A stretch of DNA of 64,000 bases from Segatella oulorum JCM 14966 (GCF_000613785.1 NZ_BAJQ01000001.1:116340-180339), one strand, 5' to 3'. Shown: positions 45,724 through 55,437, numbered from the stretch's first letter. The notes: generated from the letters alone by a model not told the origin. Program-made: numbers and translations.

Positions 45724-46929
45724 ATGAAGAGAATGCTATTGATGTTGTGCTTCGTGGGGAGTGTTATTGCCGCAGGAGCACAAATGGAACGTGCGACAAC
45801 CGGCGATCATTGGGTGGGCACTTGGGCCACAGCACAGCAACAACCCGTGAAGAGTTTCATGCCCTATAACAACAATTTGTCCTATCGTTCGGTGCGACAA
45901 GTGGTGAAAGTCTCGATTGGTGGCAAGCTCATACGTTTGGAACTCAGCAACGAACTTTCGCGCGAACCGCTCACCATTCGTTCGGTTTACATTGCACATG
46001 CCACCGATAGCTTTGCCATTGTGCCCCAAACGGCCAGATATTTGCTGTTTAATGGGCAGACACAAGTGACGATTCCGGCAGGGAAACGCGTTGTAAGTGA
46101 TGCCCTTTCTTTCGACCTTCAACCTTTGGAAAAGGTCGCCATCACGATGAATTATGGGCGTGCTCCGGCCGTTCCTACGGTGCACATGGGCTCGCGTACC
46201 ACCTCTTATATCCTCAAAGGTGTGAGCACTGCACGCAGCAACTTTGCACCTTCGTTTCGCGAAAACCATTGGTTTAACATCGCTTCGATAGCCGTTTTCG
46301 ACCTCACGGCTAAGGCTATAGGGATTATCGGCAACTCGATTACCGATGGAAAGGGCACCACTGACAATGCAAACAATCGCTGGACGGACGTATTAGCAGA
46401 GCAATTACAGAAACGACATGGCGTGACAACGCGCGGCATTCTTAATTTAGGCATCGGCAATAACCGCGTAACGGTGGCGGGAGGTTTCGGCATTTTGGCC
46501 AAACAACGTTTCAATCGTGACATTTTAATGCAGCCCGGCATCGAGACTGTGGTGATTTTTGAAGGCATAAACGATATAGGAGCGGCCTCAAAAGGAGCGA
46601 GTGAACGTGTGGCTGCCGACTTGATTAACGCTTATGATGAGATGATCGCTAAGGCGAAAGCCCGCAACCTGCGCATCTTCCTATGCACCATTACGCCGTT
46701 TAAGGGTGTGGGTTATTACTCGCTTTTCCACGAAGCAGCGCGCAAAACCGTCAACCAATGGATTCGATCGCAACGCGAACGCGTAAATGGCATCTTAGAT
46801 TTTGACGAGCTTCTGCGTGACCCTGCCGACCCAGAGCGTCTGCAAAAGCAATGGCAGAGCGATTGGTTGCACCCCAATCCCGAAGGTTATCGTGCGATGG
46901 GTGAATATGCTGCAGAGCGCCTGAAATAG
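45724..46929 (+). CDS. Secreted SGNH/GDSL-type hydrolase
   Basis: The 401-residue protein has a signal peptide (MLLMLCFVGSVIAAGAQ), an N-terminal beta-rich domain (about residues 30-195) and a C-terminal SGNH hydrolase domain. The conserved blocks are GNSITDG (catalytic Ser), NLGIGNNRV, FEGINDIG (Asn) and DWLHPNPEGY (Asp and His). Such enzymes cut esters, often acetyl groups on polysaccharides; the substrate is not known here. It stands alone and is transcribed toward the dcw cluster. Confidence 0.88.
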   Translation: MKRMLLMLCFVGSVIAAGAQMERATTGDHWVGTWATAQQQPVKSFMPYNNNLSYRSVRQVVKVSIGGKLIRLELSNELSREPLTIRSVYIAHATDSFAIVPQTARYLLFNGQTQVTIPAGKRVVSDALSFDLQPLEKVAITMNYGRAPAVPTVHMGSRTTSYILKGVSTARSNFAPSFRENHWFNIASIAVFDLTAKAIGIIGNSITDGKGTTDNANNRWTDVLAEQLQKRHGVTTRGILNLGIGNNRVTVAGGFGILAKQRFNRDILMQPGIETVVIFEGINDIGAASKGASERVAADLINAYDEMIAKAKARNLRIFLCTITPFKGVGYYSLFHEAARKTVNQWIRSQRERVNGILDFDELLRDPADPERLQKQWQSDWLHPNPEGYRAMGEYAAERLK

Positions 46930-47006
46930 CTTTCTCACAGCAAGTTGCAGGCTTTTTGGGCGAATAGCAACGCCCTTTTAATCGAAGGTGCAAACAGAAC
47001 CGAAAG

Positions 47007-47094
47007 TAAAGTGGGCCACTTTACGCCACAAAGTAGGCTACATTGCCATGTAAAGTAGGCCACTTTACTGCATAAAGAAGCCCACTTTACAAAT
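47007..47094. repeat. 22-bp degenerate tandem repeat array 6 (4 units)
   Basis: Units start at 47007, 47029, 47051 and 47073. Dyad parts are TAAAGTGGGCCACTTTA, CAAAGTAGGCTACATTG, TAAAGTAGGCCACTTTA and TAAAGAAGCCCACTTTA. This is the least decayed array; two units have perfect arms. A further partial copy (AAAAGTGGGGCAATGT) follows at 47107. It lies directly upstream of the dcw promoter and the mraZ remnant. Confidence 0.8.
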
Positions 47095-47135
47095 GATTTT
47101 GTGGCGAAAAGTGGGGCAATGTGGAGAATTTTATG

Positions 47136-47143
47136 TAATTTTG
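47136..47143 (+). promoter_or_regulatory. Probable promoter -7 box of the dcw cluster
   Basis: TAATTTTG, 30 bp before the mraZ remnant ATG. No well-spaced upstream TTTG is seen. Confidence 0.5.
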
Positions 47144-47172
47144 AAGCCGAGATTCTCAATCAATACATACAT

Positions 47173-47289
47173 ATGCGTTCTTTAGGTAGCCTCGAAAACA
47201 GGGCTGATGCCAAAGGAAGAGCAGAGGAAAATTGCACCCATGCAAATGACTTTGGCGACACGCTGCAGGATTTTATGTGCGAGAAGTAG
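47173..47289 (+). pseudogene. mraZ: mraZ remnant
   Basis: The 38-codon frame begins MRSLGSLENRADAKGR, matching the start of MraZ (M-R-x-L-G-x-x-E then D-A-K-G-R), and then continues with 22 residues that do not match MraZ. MraZ is normally about 150 residues, is a DNA-binding regulator, and is the first gene of the dcw cluster just before rsmH. Position and the DAKGR motif make the identity convincing. Most of the first AbrB-like half and all of the second are gone, so it cannot function as the usual ring-shaped repressor. A gap of 49 bp separates it from rsmH. Confidence 0.75.
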
Positions 47290-47338
47290 CCGTGGTTTTT
47301 ACAGCAACGACGAACATTTAATTTGGGACTTTTAGGTC

Positions 47339-48286
47339 ATGGTTAAGACAATAGAGGACTATCACGTACCAGTGCTTTTAGAACCGAGCATTGATGGACT
47401 AAATATCCATCCCGGAGGTGTTTATGTTGACGCCACCTTTGGGGGTGGAGGGCATAGTCGTGAATTACTTTCCCGATTGGATTCGACCGCCCATCTCTAT
47501 AGTTTCGACCAGGATGCCGATGCTGAAAAGAATGTTTTTCAGTTAGAGACAGGTGGCCAACAGCGCTTTATCGACGACCCAAGGTTTACCTTTGTGCGCA
47601 GCAATTTTCGCTATTTGCGCAATTGGATGCGCTATTATGGCGTAGAAGGTATCGACGGACTGCTTGCCGATTTGGGCGTCTCGAGTCACCACTTTGACGA
47701 CGAATCGCGTGGCTTTTCATTCCGTTTTGATGCGCCATTAGATATGCGTATGAACAAACGTGAGGGTAAAACGGCCGCCGACATCGTGAACACTTATGCC
47801 GAAGAAGCGTTGGCTAAGGTTTTTTATCTGTATGGTGAACTGAGAAATTCACGTCGTCTTGCCTCTGCTTTGGTCGCTGCTCGCACCATAAAGCCCATCG
47901 CAACGACACAAGATTTTTTGCATGTGGTGGAGCCATTCTTTAAACGTGAACGTGAAAAGAAGGATTTAGCGCGCCTGTTTCAAGCGTTGCGCATTGAAGT
48001 AAACCACGAGATGGAGGCATTAAGTGACATGCTTTTGGCAGCCATCGACTGTCTTAAACCCGGCGGAAGGTTATGTATCATCACCTATCATTCGTTAGAA
48101 GATCGTATGGTGAAGAACATGATGAAGACCGGAAACATTGCAGGCGAACGGCAAGTTGACTTCTATGGTCGCATGGAGACACCGCTAAAGTTGGTAAACA
48201 ACAAGGTGATTGTGCCCGATAGCGATGAACAACGTGAGAATTCTCGAAGTAGAAGTGCAAAATTAAGGATAGCAGAAAAGAAATGA
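47339..48286 (+). CDS. rsmH: 16S rRNA (cytosine-1402-N4)-methyltransferase
   Basis: The 315-residue protein methylates N4 of C1402 in 16S rRNA using S-adenosylmethionine. Motifs are VPVLLEPSIDGLNIHPGGVYVD-like start, ATFGGGGHSRELLSRL for SAM binding, GLLADLGVSSHHFDDESRGFSF, and the C-terminal ITYHSLEDRMVKN with NSRSRSAKLRIAE. It is the first intact gene of the dcw cluster and overlaps the ftsL-like gene by ATGA. Confidence 0.96.
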   Translation: MVKTIEDYHVPVLLEPSIDGLNIHPGGVYVDATFGGGGHSRELLSRLDSTAHLYSFDQDADAEKNVFQLETGGQQRFIDDPRFTFVRSNFRYLRNWMRYYGVEGIDGLLADLGVSSHHFDDESRGFSFRFDAPLDMRMNKREGKTAADIVNTYAEEALAKVFYLYGELRNSRRLASALVAARTIKPIATTQDFLHVVEPFFKREREKKDLARLFQALRIEVNHEMEALSDMLLAAIDCLKPGGRLCIITYHSLEDRMVKNMMKTGNIAGERQVDFYGRMETPLKLVNNKVIVPDSDEQRENSRSRSAKLRIAEKK

Positions 48287-48831
48287 TGAGCGAAGATATT
48301 GCCCCGAAAGGGACACCCAAAATCACGTCGATCGTTGAGCAATCCATCCCCAATGGTGCTGAAACATCAGATGAAACCTTGTTGAAGGAGGGGCAGAAAG
48401 AGCGTCCTCGCAAGGCAAAGGCTGTTGCTGTGCCTAACGATGAGGAAGCTCCTTCGCTGAAAGAGGTTATCGAAAAGCAAGCCATTGAGGGCGAATCGCC
48501 GCAGGCTTTCACCTTCACACTGAAGAAAATCTTGGGGGGTGACATCCTCACCACGCAGACCATGCGCAATCAGATAGGTGTGTTCTTGCTCATTACCCTG
48601 TTTCTTATCTTCTACATCGCCAACCGTTACAGTGTACAGAAAGACCTCATTGAGATTGATCGGCTGCAAAACGAGCTGCAAGATGCTAAGTATAAAGCGC
48701 TCTCAAGCAGCAGTCAGCTGACGGAAAAGAGCAGAGAAAGTCATGTGTTAGAGTTGTTAAAGAGCAACAAAGACAGTGTGCTGAAGATTGCAACGCAGCC
48801 ACCTTACATCATTAATGTTCCCGAAGAATGA
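48283..48831 (+). CDS. ftsL: FtsL-like divisome protein
   Basis: The 182-residue protein has a cytosolic N-terminal part of about 100 residues, one membrane helix (GVFLLITLFLIFYIAN, about residues 104-120) and a short coiled-coil periplasmic part (IEIDRLQNELQDAKYKALS). Topology and position between rsmH and the PBP gene identify it as FtsL, which joins FtsB/FtsQ in the divisome. The N-terminal extension is longer than in E. coli FtsL. Overlaps of ATGA on both sides suggest coupled translation. Confidence 0.85.
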   Translation: MMSEDIAPKGTPKITSIVEQSIPNGAETSDETLLKEGQKERPRKAKAVAVPNDEEAPSLKEVIEKQAIEGESPQAFTFTLKKILGGDILTTQTMRNQIGVFLLITLFLIFYIANRYSVQKDLIEIDRLQNELQDAKYKALSSSSQLTEKSRESHVLELLKSNKDSVLKIATQPPYIINVPEE

Positions 48832-50987
48832 GTAAGTTCAATCAAAACAAAGTGATGCTGCGCTATAGTGTTATCGCCATTTTGATGACGATTGTTGCGA
48901 TAGGTGTGTTGGGTAAAGCGCTCTATTTGATGACTGCGAAACGCGATTACTGGCAACAAGTGGCCAATCGCGTGAAGAAAGACAGCGTAAGTGTGAAGCC
49001 TATCCGAGGCAATATCTTGAGTTGTGACGGACAACTCATGGCCAGTTCGCTGCCCGAATTTAAACTCTTCATGGACTTTAAAGCCTTGGAAGAGGCCAAG
49101 AACGATTCGCTCTGGCGCAGCAAACTCGACTCGATTTGTATGGGGTTAAACCGTATTTTCCCCGAAAAGCCTGCTTCAGCCTTCAAGCATTTGTTGGCAG
49201 AAGGGCAGCGAAAAGGAAGTCGGCATTGGGCCATTTGGAACAAACGAGTGGATTATAACACCTACACCGAGGTGAAGGCGCTACCTGTTTTCAACCTTTC
49301 TCCTAATAAAAGTGGCTTTCATGTTGAAGAATATAATGCCCGAAAGCGCAGCTATGGCTCATTAGCAGGGCGCACGATTGGTGCCATGTTTGGTGCAAAA
49401 GACACGGCAAGGTTTGGTTTAGAGCTGTCCTATGACTCTATTCTTCGCGGCAGTAATGGTATCATTCATCGCCGAAAGGTGCTCAATAAGTTCCTCAATA
49501 TCATGGATACTCCGCCCATTGATGGCGCTGATATTGTGACCACTATTGATGTAGGTATGCAAGACTTAGCAGAACGTTCGGTCATAGATGAGTTGAAACT
49601 CATCAACGGGAACGTAGGGGTTGCCATCGTTATGGAGGTTGCTACGGGCGATGTTAAAGCCATTGTGAACATGGAAAAATGCGTAGATGGCGCGTATCGG
49701 GAGGTGCGTAACCACGCCGTTAGCGACCTTTTGGAACCCGGATCTGTGTTTAAAACGGCCTCCATCATGGTGGCTTTAGACGATGGTGTGGTGGATACTA
49801 CCTACAAAGTTGAAACGGGTTCGGGCACATGGCCTATGTATGGACGCGAGATGAAAGACCATAATTGGCGACGAGGTGGCTATGGATTGCTCACATTGCC
49901 ACAGACTTTAATGGTGAGTTCGAATATAGGTGTGAGCCGAATTATCGACGAACACTATCGCAATCACCCAGAAAAGTTCGTTGAAGGTATCTATAGAACG
50001 GGACTTGCCGACGACTTAAAAATACCGCTTGTTGGTGCATCTCCTGCCCGAATTCGCATGCCAAAGAAGAATAATAGAGGCGAATGGGTGAACTGGAGTC
50101 ACACGGCTTTACCGTGGATGAGCATTGGTTATGAGACGCAAATTCCACCGATTTCAACGCTAACTTTCTACAATGCAATTGCCAATAACGGCAAGATGAT
50201 GCGCCCAAGGTTTGTAAAAGAGGTGGTGAAGAATGGTGAAGTCATCATTGATTTCCCGCCAGAAGTGATGCGAAGCAGCATCTGTAAGCCCAAGACCCTG
50301 CACGAAATACAGACCATTCTCGACCATGTGGTGAGCCAAGGTTTAGGCAAAAAGGCCGGTTCTCCATCGTTCCGAGTCGCCGGAAAGACGGGAACTGCGC
50401 AAATGTCTAAAGGAGTTCAGGGTTATAAGAATGGCGGAGTGAACTATCTTTTGAGCTTTGCGGGCTACTTTCCTGCTGATAATCCCCGCTATAGCTGCAT
50501 CGTTTGTATTCAGAAATCGGGTATTCCTGCCAGCGGAGGCGGTATGAGTGGTGTCGTGTTTCATAACATTGCGGAAGGCATTATGGCGCAGAGTCTGCGC
50601 TTAGATGTGGCTGATGCACGCGACGCTTCATCGGTATTCACACCCGATGTGAAGCCAGGTAACGTCTTAGCTGCCGATTATGTGTTGTCGCATTTGGGCA
50701 TTAATGCCAATAAAAACTGGAGTGGAAGCTATGCCAATGGCAATCCTATTTGGGGAAAAGCCGAGCATCATCCCCACCAAAAGACCATCACCTTGGAGCA
50801 AATCCCAACGCCACGCCGTCACATTGTGCCCAACGTTGTGGGCATGGGTGCACGAGATGCCGTTTATTTGTTAGAGAGTAGAGGCGTGAAAACAACGGTT
50901 ATTGGGCGCGGAACTGTTGTAAAACAGGACATCGAAGCAGGCCAAAGAATAAAGAAAGGCATGCACATTGTCTTAACATTAGAATAG
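48828..50987 (+). CDS. ftsI: Division penicillin-binding protein (FtsI/PBP3 type) with PASTA domain
   Basis: The 719-residue class B PBP cross-links septal peptidoglycan. One N-terminal membrane helix (IAILMTIVAIGVLGKALYLM) precedes a dimerisation domain with RGNILSCDGQLMAS. Transpeptidase motifs are SVFK with catalytic Ser306, SSN at 364-366 and KTG starting at Lys520. A single PASTA domain follows at the C-terminus (VPNVVGMGARDAVYLLES, about 665-719), as in Bacteroidota FtsI. It overlaps ftsL by 4 bp and precedes murE by 21 bp. Confidence 0.95.
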   Translation: MSKFNQNKVMLRYSVIAILMTIVAIGVLGKALYLMTAKRDYWQQVANRVKKDSVSVKPIRGNILSCDGQLMASSLPEFKLFMDFKALEEAKNDSLWRSKLDSICMGLNRIFPEKPASAFKHLLAEGQRKGSRHWAIWNKRVDYNTYTEVKALPVFNLSPNKSGFHVEEYNARKRSYGSLAGRTIGAMFGAKDTARFGLELSYDSILRGSNGIIHRRKVLNKFLNIMDTPPIDGADIVTTIDVGMQDLAERSVIDELKLINGNVGVAIVMEVATGDVKAIVNMEKCVDGAYREVRNHAVSDLLEPGSVFKTASIMVALDDGVVDTTYKVETGSGTWPMYGREMKDHNWRRGGYGLLTLPQTLMVSSNIGVSRIIDEHYRNHPEKFVEGIYRTGLADDLKIPLVGASPARIRMPKKNNRGEWVNWSHTALPWMSIGYETQIPPISTLTFYNAIANNGKMMRPRFVKEVVKNGEVIIDFPPEVMRSSICKPKTLHEIQTILDHVVSQGLGKKAGSPSFRVAGKTGTAQMSKGVQGYKNGGVNYLLSFAGYFPADNPRYSCIVCIQKSGIPASGGGMSGVVFHNIAEGIMAQSLRLDVADARDASSVFTPDVKPGNVLAADYVLSHLGINANKNWSGSYANGNPIWGKAEHHPHQKTITLEQIPTPRRHIVPNVVGMGARDAVYLLESRGVKTTVIGRGTVVKQDIEAGQRIKKGMHIVLTLE

Positions 50988-51008
50988 AACATCAATAGAA
51001 ATAAAGAT

Positions 51009-52463
51009 ATGAAATTAAACGAAATGCTGCGCAACATCACACCTTTGCAGGTGATTGGTGATGCAGAAATGGAGATTAAAGGCGTGAATATCGACTCACG
51101 CAAGATTCAACATGGACATCTTTTCGTGGCTGTTAAGGGCACACAAGTGGATGGTCATCAGTATATCGACAAAGCTATTGAGCAAGGTGCCACGGCAGTC
51201 TTGTGTGAAACTTTGCCCCAAACCTTGGCAAAAGGCGTAACTTTTGTGCAGGTTGCCGACACAGAAGATGCCGTTGGCAAGGTGGCTACCTTATATTATG
51301 GTGACCCATCTAAACACTTAAAGCTCGTAGGGGTGACGGGAACGAATGGGAAAACCACCATCGCCACCTTATTATATAACATGTTTCGCAAGTTCGGTTA
51401 TAAGGTAGGGCTGCTCTCTACCGTATGTAATTACATCGAAGATGAAGTTATTCCGGCCGATCATACCACACCCGACCCCATAGAGCTCAATGAATTGTTG
51501 AGCCAAATGGTAGCTGCCGGTTGCGAATATGCCTTTATGGAATGTTCAAGTCATGCCATTCATCAGAAGCGCATCGGCGGTTTGACCTTTGCAGGAGGCT
51601 TGTTTACCAACCTCACGCGTGACCATTTAGACTATCATAAGACGTTTGAAAACTATCGAAATGCAAAGAAAGCATTCTTTGATGGGCTGCCAAAAGAGGC
51701 TTTTGCCATTACCAATGCCGACGATAAGAACGGACTTGTGATGGTGCAGAACACCAAAGCCACGGTTAAAACCTACTCTGTTCAAGCACCGGCCGACTTC
51801 AAAGCGCGCATCTTAGAGTGTCATTTCGAAGGCATGTACCTTGAGATTGATGGCCGAGAAGTGGGCGTTCAGTTTATCGGTAAGTTCAATGTAAGCAACC
51901 TTTTGGCCGTCTATGGTGCAGCCCGCATGTTAGGTAAGTCGCCAGAAGAGATTCTTTTGGTCATGAGTACGTTGCATAGTGTGAGCGGACGTCTTGAGCC
52001 TATCCATTCAAAAGAGGGCTATACGGCCATCGTTGACTATGCCCATACGCCCGATGCACTTGAAAATGTGCTGAAAGCCATTCACGAAGTGCTCAATGGG
52101 AAAGGCCATGTCATCACCGTTTGTGGTGCAGGCGGCAACCGAGATAAGGGCAAACGCCCCCTCATGGCGCAAGAGGCTGTGAAGCAAAGCGACAAGGTTA
52201 TCATCACCAGTGATAATCCACGCTTTGAAGATCCGCAGGACATTATCAACGATATGCTTGCAGGTTTGAACCCACAACAAATGAAAAAGGTGCTTGCTAT
52301 CGTGGACAGACGCGAAGCAATTCGCACGGCTTGCATGATGGCACAGAAAGGAGATGTTATCCTTGTAGCTGGAAAAGGTCACGAGAACTATCAGGAAATC
52401 AAGGGCGTGAAACACCATTTTGACGACAAAGAAGTGCTGCAAGACATCTTCAAAGAGCAGTAA
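51009..52463 (+). CDS. murE: UDP-MurNAc-L-Ala-D-Glu--2,6-diaminopimelate ligase
   Basis: The 484-residue ligase adds the third amino acid of the peptidoglycan stem. The ATP loop [17 protein letters not shown] is near residue 112. The specificity motif reads DNPR ([10 protein letters not shown], near 398), which in characterised MurE enzymes indicates meso-diaminopimelate, not lysine. An array of 22-bp repeats lies between it and mraY. Confidence 0.95.
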   Translation: MKLNEMLRNITPLQVIGDAEMEIKGVNIDSRKIQHGHLFVAVKGTQVDGHQYIDKAIEQGATAVLCETLPQTLAKGVTFVQVADTEDAVGKVATLYYGDPSKHLKLVGVTGTNGKTTIATLLYNMFRKFGYKVGLLSTVCNYIEDEVIPADHTTPDPIELNELLSQMVAAGCEYAFMECSSHAIHQKRIGGLTFAGGLFTNLTRDHLDYHKTFENYRNAKKAFFDGLPKEAFAITNADDKNGLVMVQNTKATVKTYSVQAPADFKARILECHFEGMYLEIDGREVGVQFIGKFNVSNLLAVYGAARMLGKSPEEILLVMSTLHSVSGRLEPIHSKEGYTAIVDYAHTPDALENVLKAIHEVLNGKGHVITVCGAGGNRDKGKRPLMAQEAVKQSDKVIITSDNPRFEDPQDIINDMLAGLNPQQMKKVLAIVDRREAIRTACMMAQKGDVILVAGKGHENYQEIKGVKHHFDDKEVLQDIFKEQ

Positions 52464-52515
52464 TCTTGTTTACGTTTGCAATGGTTTGGAAATGAAGCTG
52501 TTAGCAATAGCTCAA

Positions 52516-52603
52516 AAAAGTGGCCCATATTACCGGATAAAATGGACTATATTGCGCCACAATTTGCACCAAATTGCCAAACGATTTGATACTTATTGCG
52601 AGG
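52516..52603. repeat. 22-bp degenerate tandem repeat array 7 (4 units), between murE and mraY
   Basis: Units start at 52516, 52538, 52560 and 52582. Dyad parts are AAAAGTGGCCCATATTA, TAAAATGGACTATATTG, CAATTTGCACCAAATTG and CGATTTGATACTTATTG. The third has perfect 6-bp arms with different bases from those of array 6. The array sits inside the dcw transcription unit, so it is transcribed. No gene or terminator is seen in 52464-52675. Confidence 0.72.
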
Positions 52604-52675
52604 CCATCTCTGCACAACAGCTTCACCATGCGTTGGCAACACTTGTTTCATCACAGTTAAAATCGAATAAAAAAC

Positions 52676-53941
52676 ATGTTATACTATCTCTTTAGGTTCT
52701 TAGAACAATACGGCATCAGCGGCTCCCATATCTGGGGTTACATCTCCTTCCGGTCACTGTTAGCCTTAATTTTGTCGTTGGTTATATCGGCATGGTTTGG
52801 CGAACGCTTCATCAAATACCTCAAGAAGAAGCAAATAACCGAGACCCAACGCGACGCCACGATTGACCCCTTCGGCGTGAAAAAGATTGGAGTTCCATCG
52901 ATGGGTGGCGTCATTATCATTCTGTCTATCTTGGTTCCCGTGCTGCTTTTAGGACGTTTGCGCAACATCTACCTCATCTTAATGGTTATCACTACGGTGT
53001 GGTTGGGCTTTCTTGGCGGTATGGATGACTATATCAAAATCTTCAAACGCGATAAAGAAGGGCTGAAAGGCAAGTACAAAATCGTGGGACAAGTGGGCAT
53101 AGGTTTGATTGTAGGTTTAGTGCTTTGGGCCTCGCCCGATGTGAAAATGAATGAGAATATCGCGATAGAACGGCAAGAGAATGTCATCGTAAAGCATCGC
53201 AGTGAGGCGCACAAATCGCTCAAAACAACCATTCCTTTCGTCAAAGGACATAACCTGAGTTACAGCAATCTCATGAGTTTTTGCGGCAAACACAAGGTTG
53301 CAGCAGGCTGGATTTTGTTTGTTGTGATGACCATTGTCGTTGTAACCGCCGTGAGCAATGGTGCCAATTTAAACGATGGAATGGATGGAATGTGTGCCGG
53401 GAACTCGGCTATTATCGGGGTTGTTATCGGCATTTTGGCCTATGTGAGCAGTCATATCCAATTCGCTGCCTACTTAAATATCATGTATATTCCGCAATCC
53501 GAAGAGATAGTTGTCTTCATGTGCGCCTTCATTGGTGCGTTGATTGGCTTCTTGTGGTACAATGCTTATCCTGCACAAGTGTTCATGGGTGACACCGGAT
53601 CGCTTACCATTGGTGGCATCATTGCAGTGAGTGCAATCATCATTCACAAAGAACTTTTGCTGCCAATCCTCTGTGGAATCTTCTTCGTTGAGAGCTTAAG
53701 TGTCATCCTTCAGGTGTACTATTATAAGATAGGTAAGCATAAAGGATTGAAACAACGCATCTTCAAACGAACGCCGATACATGATAATTTCCGCGTAACC
53801 GACGACCAATTGGATCCCGATTGCCACTATCTGATTACCGCTCCTCATAGTGCTAAGCACGAAGCGAAAATCACTTTACGCTTTTGGGTCATTACTATTA
53901 TCTTGGCAGCACTCACCATTATCACATTAAAGATTAGATAA
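52676..53941 (+). CDS. mraY: Phospho-MurNAc-pentapeptide transferase (lipid I synthase)
   Basis: The 421-residue polytopic protein moves phospho-MurNAc-pentapeptide to undecaprenyl phosphate. The catalytic motifs are GGMDDYIKIFKRDKEGLKGK (DDY), NLNDGMDGMCAG (NDGMDG) and the cytoplasmic FMGDTGSL, with the histidine-containing TPIHDNF loop near residue 365. About ten hydrophobic helices are seen. It is longer than E. coli MraY by about 60 residues because of an insertion around 150-195, as in other Bacteroidota. murD follows 2 bp later. Confidence 0.95.
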   Translation: MLYYLFRFLEQYGISGSHIWGYISFRSLLALILSLVISAWFGERFIKYLKKKQITETQRDATIDPFGVKKIGVPSMGGVIIILSILVPVLLLGRLRNIYLILMVITTVWLGFLGGMDDYIKIFKRDKEGLKGKYKIVGQVGIGLIVGLVLWASPDVKMNENIAIERQENVIVKHRSEAHKSLKTTIPFVKGHNLSYSNLMSFCGKHKVAAGWILFVVMTIVVVTAVSNGANLNDGMDGMCAGNSAIIGVVIGILAYVSSHIQFAAYLNIMYIPQSEEIVVFMCAFIGALIGFLWYNAYPAQVFMGDTGSLTIGGIIAVSAIIIHKELLLPILCGIFFVESLSVILQVYYYKIGKHKGLKQRIFKRTPIHDNFRVTDDQLDPDCHYLITAPHSAKHEAKITLRFWVITIILAALTIITLKIR

Positions 53942-53943
53942 CA

Positions 53944-55275
53944 ATGAAAAGAATCGTTATATTAGGTGGCGGAGAAAGTGGCGCAGGAGCCGCCGTTCTG
54001 GCCCAAAAAGAAGGGTTTGATGTGTTTGTTTCCGACCTATCGGCCATCAAAGAACCCTATAAAAAGTTGCTCGATGACCACCACATTGAATGGGAAGAGG
54101 GGCAACACACGGCTGAAAAGATTCTCAATGCCGACGAGATTATCAAGAGTCCCGGCATTCCAAAAGAGGCTCCTATGGTGCAAAAGCTCATGCAACAAGG
54201 CACACCTATCATCAGTGAAATAGAGTTTGCGGGGCGTTATACGCATGCAAAAATGGTGTGTATCACGGGAAGTAATGGCAAAACCACTACGACATCGCTC
54301 ATCTATCACATCTTTAAAACGGCGGGATTAGACGTGGGATTGGCCGGTAATATCGGTCATAGTTTGGCCCTGCAAGTAGCCGAATCGCCCCACGAATACT
54401 ATGTGATTGAGCTGAGTAGTTTTCAATTAGACAACATGTATCAGTTCAAAGCCGACGTTGCTATCCTGCTGAATATCACTCCCGACCATTTAGATCGCTA
54501 CGACAACTGTTTTGAGAACTATGCCGAAGCGAAACTAAGGATTTTGCAAAACCAAACGCAAGCCGACAGCTTTATCTATTGGAAGGACGACCCTGTGATA
54601 GCAAAAGAGCTGCAAAAGCATGCCGTCCATGCACAAACCTATCCGTTTGCAGCGCATAAAACAGCCGACGTTGTGGGCTATATCGAACAAGAACAATACA
54701 CCTTGGCATATCCTTCAACGTTCCAAATGCCGCAAAGCGAGCTGTCATTAACCGGCAAACACAACCTTTATAACAGCTTAGCAGCTGGTTTAGCGGCCAA
54801 TATTGTGGGCATACCTCACGACATTATTCGTCAGAGTTTAAGCGACTTTCCCGGCGTAGAACATCGGTTAGAGAAGGTATGCAAGGTGAATAATGTGCTC
54901 TATATCAACGATTCTAAGGCCACAAATGTCGATGCTTGCTGGTATGCTTTGGAGAGTATGACCACCCCAACCATTCTTATTCTTGGAGGAAGAGATAAGG
55001 GTAACGACTACAAACCCTTGTTATCTTTGGTGAAAGAGCGATGCGTTGGCTTGGTTTATTTAGGCGCAAACAACCAAAAATTGCACGACAATTTCGACCA
55101 TTTGGGCCTGCCTGTGCGCGATACCCATAGCATGATCGACTGCGTTAAAGCCTGCTTTGAGATGGCAAAGCCTGGCGAAACGGTGCTGTTAAGTCCTTGT
55201 TGTGCCAGCTTCGACCTCTTTAAAAATATGGAAGATCGCGGTGAACAATTCAAAACATTAGTTAGAAACTTATAG
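53944..55275 (+). CDS. murD: UDP-MurNAc-L-alanine--D-glutamate ligase
   Basis: The 443-residue ligase adds D-Glu to UDP-MurNAc-L-Ala. The N-terminal GGGESGAGAAVLAQKEG is a Rossmann-like UDP-binding loop; CITGSNGKTTTTSLIYH (near residue 110) binds ATP; YVIELSSFQLD and LLNITPDHLDRYD are mur-ligase blocks, and YINDSKATNVDAC carries catalytic residues. The gene is intact and typical in length. Confidence 0.95.
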   Translation: MKRIVILGGGESGAGAAVLAQKEGFDVFVSDLSAIKEPYKKLLDDHHIEWEEGQHTAEKILNADEIIKSPGIPKEAPMVQKLMQQGTPIISEIEFAGRYTHAKMVCITGSNGKTTTTSLIYHIFKTAGLDVGLAGNIGHSLALQVAESPHEYYVIELSSFQLDNMYQFKADVAILLNITPDHLDRYDNCFENYAEAKLRILQNQTQADSFIYWKDDPVIAKELQKHAVHAQTYPFAAHKTADVVGYIEQEQYTLAYPSTFQMPQSELSLTGKHNLYNSLAAGLAANIVGIPHDIIRQSLSDFPGVEHRLEKVCKVNNVLYINDSKATNVDACWYALESMTTPTILILGGRDKGNDYKPLLSLVKERCVGLVYLGANNQKLHDNFDHLGLPVRDTHSMIDCVKACFEMAKPGETVLLSPCCASFDLFKNMEDRGEQFKTLVRNL

Positions 55276-55293
55276 AAGAAAGTGCTGTTAAAG

Positions 55294-55419
55294 AATCATT
55301 CAAACCGGCTTCACGCTCGCATCTGTCGCCACATGGGGCAAACATGCTCACAAAACACGACAGATCGCGGGCAGAAAAAGCAACTGAACAAAGCGCCTGT
55401 TGCCGCTTTTTGAATGATT
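55294..55419. repeat. Nested inverted repeat between murD and ftsW
   Basis: AATCATTCAAA (55294-55304) pairs perfectly with TTTGAATGATT (55409-55419); inside, ATCTGTCG (55321-55328) pairs with CGACAGAT (55358-55365). The 126-bp element fills most of the gap between murD and ftsW and would be transcribed with them. It could be an mRNA structure that controls ftsW, an attenuator, or a small mobile-element relic. Confidence 0.45.
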
Positions 55420-55437
55420 TTCACAGCTTTCAATGCA

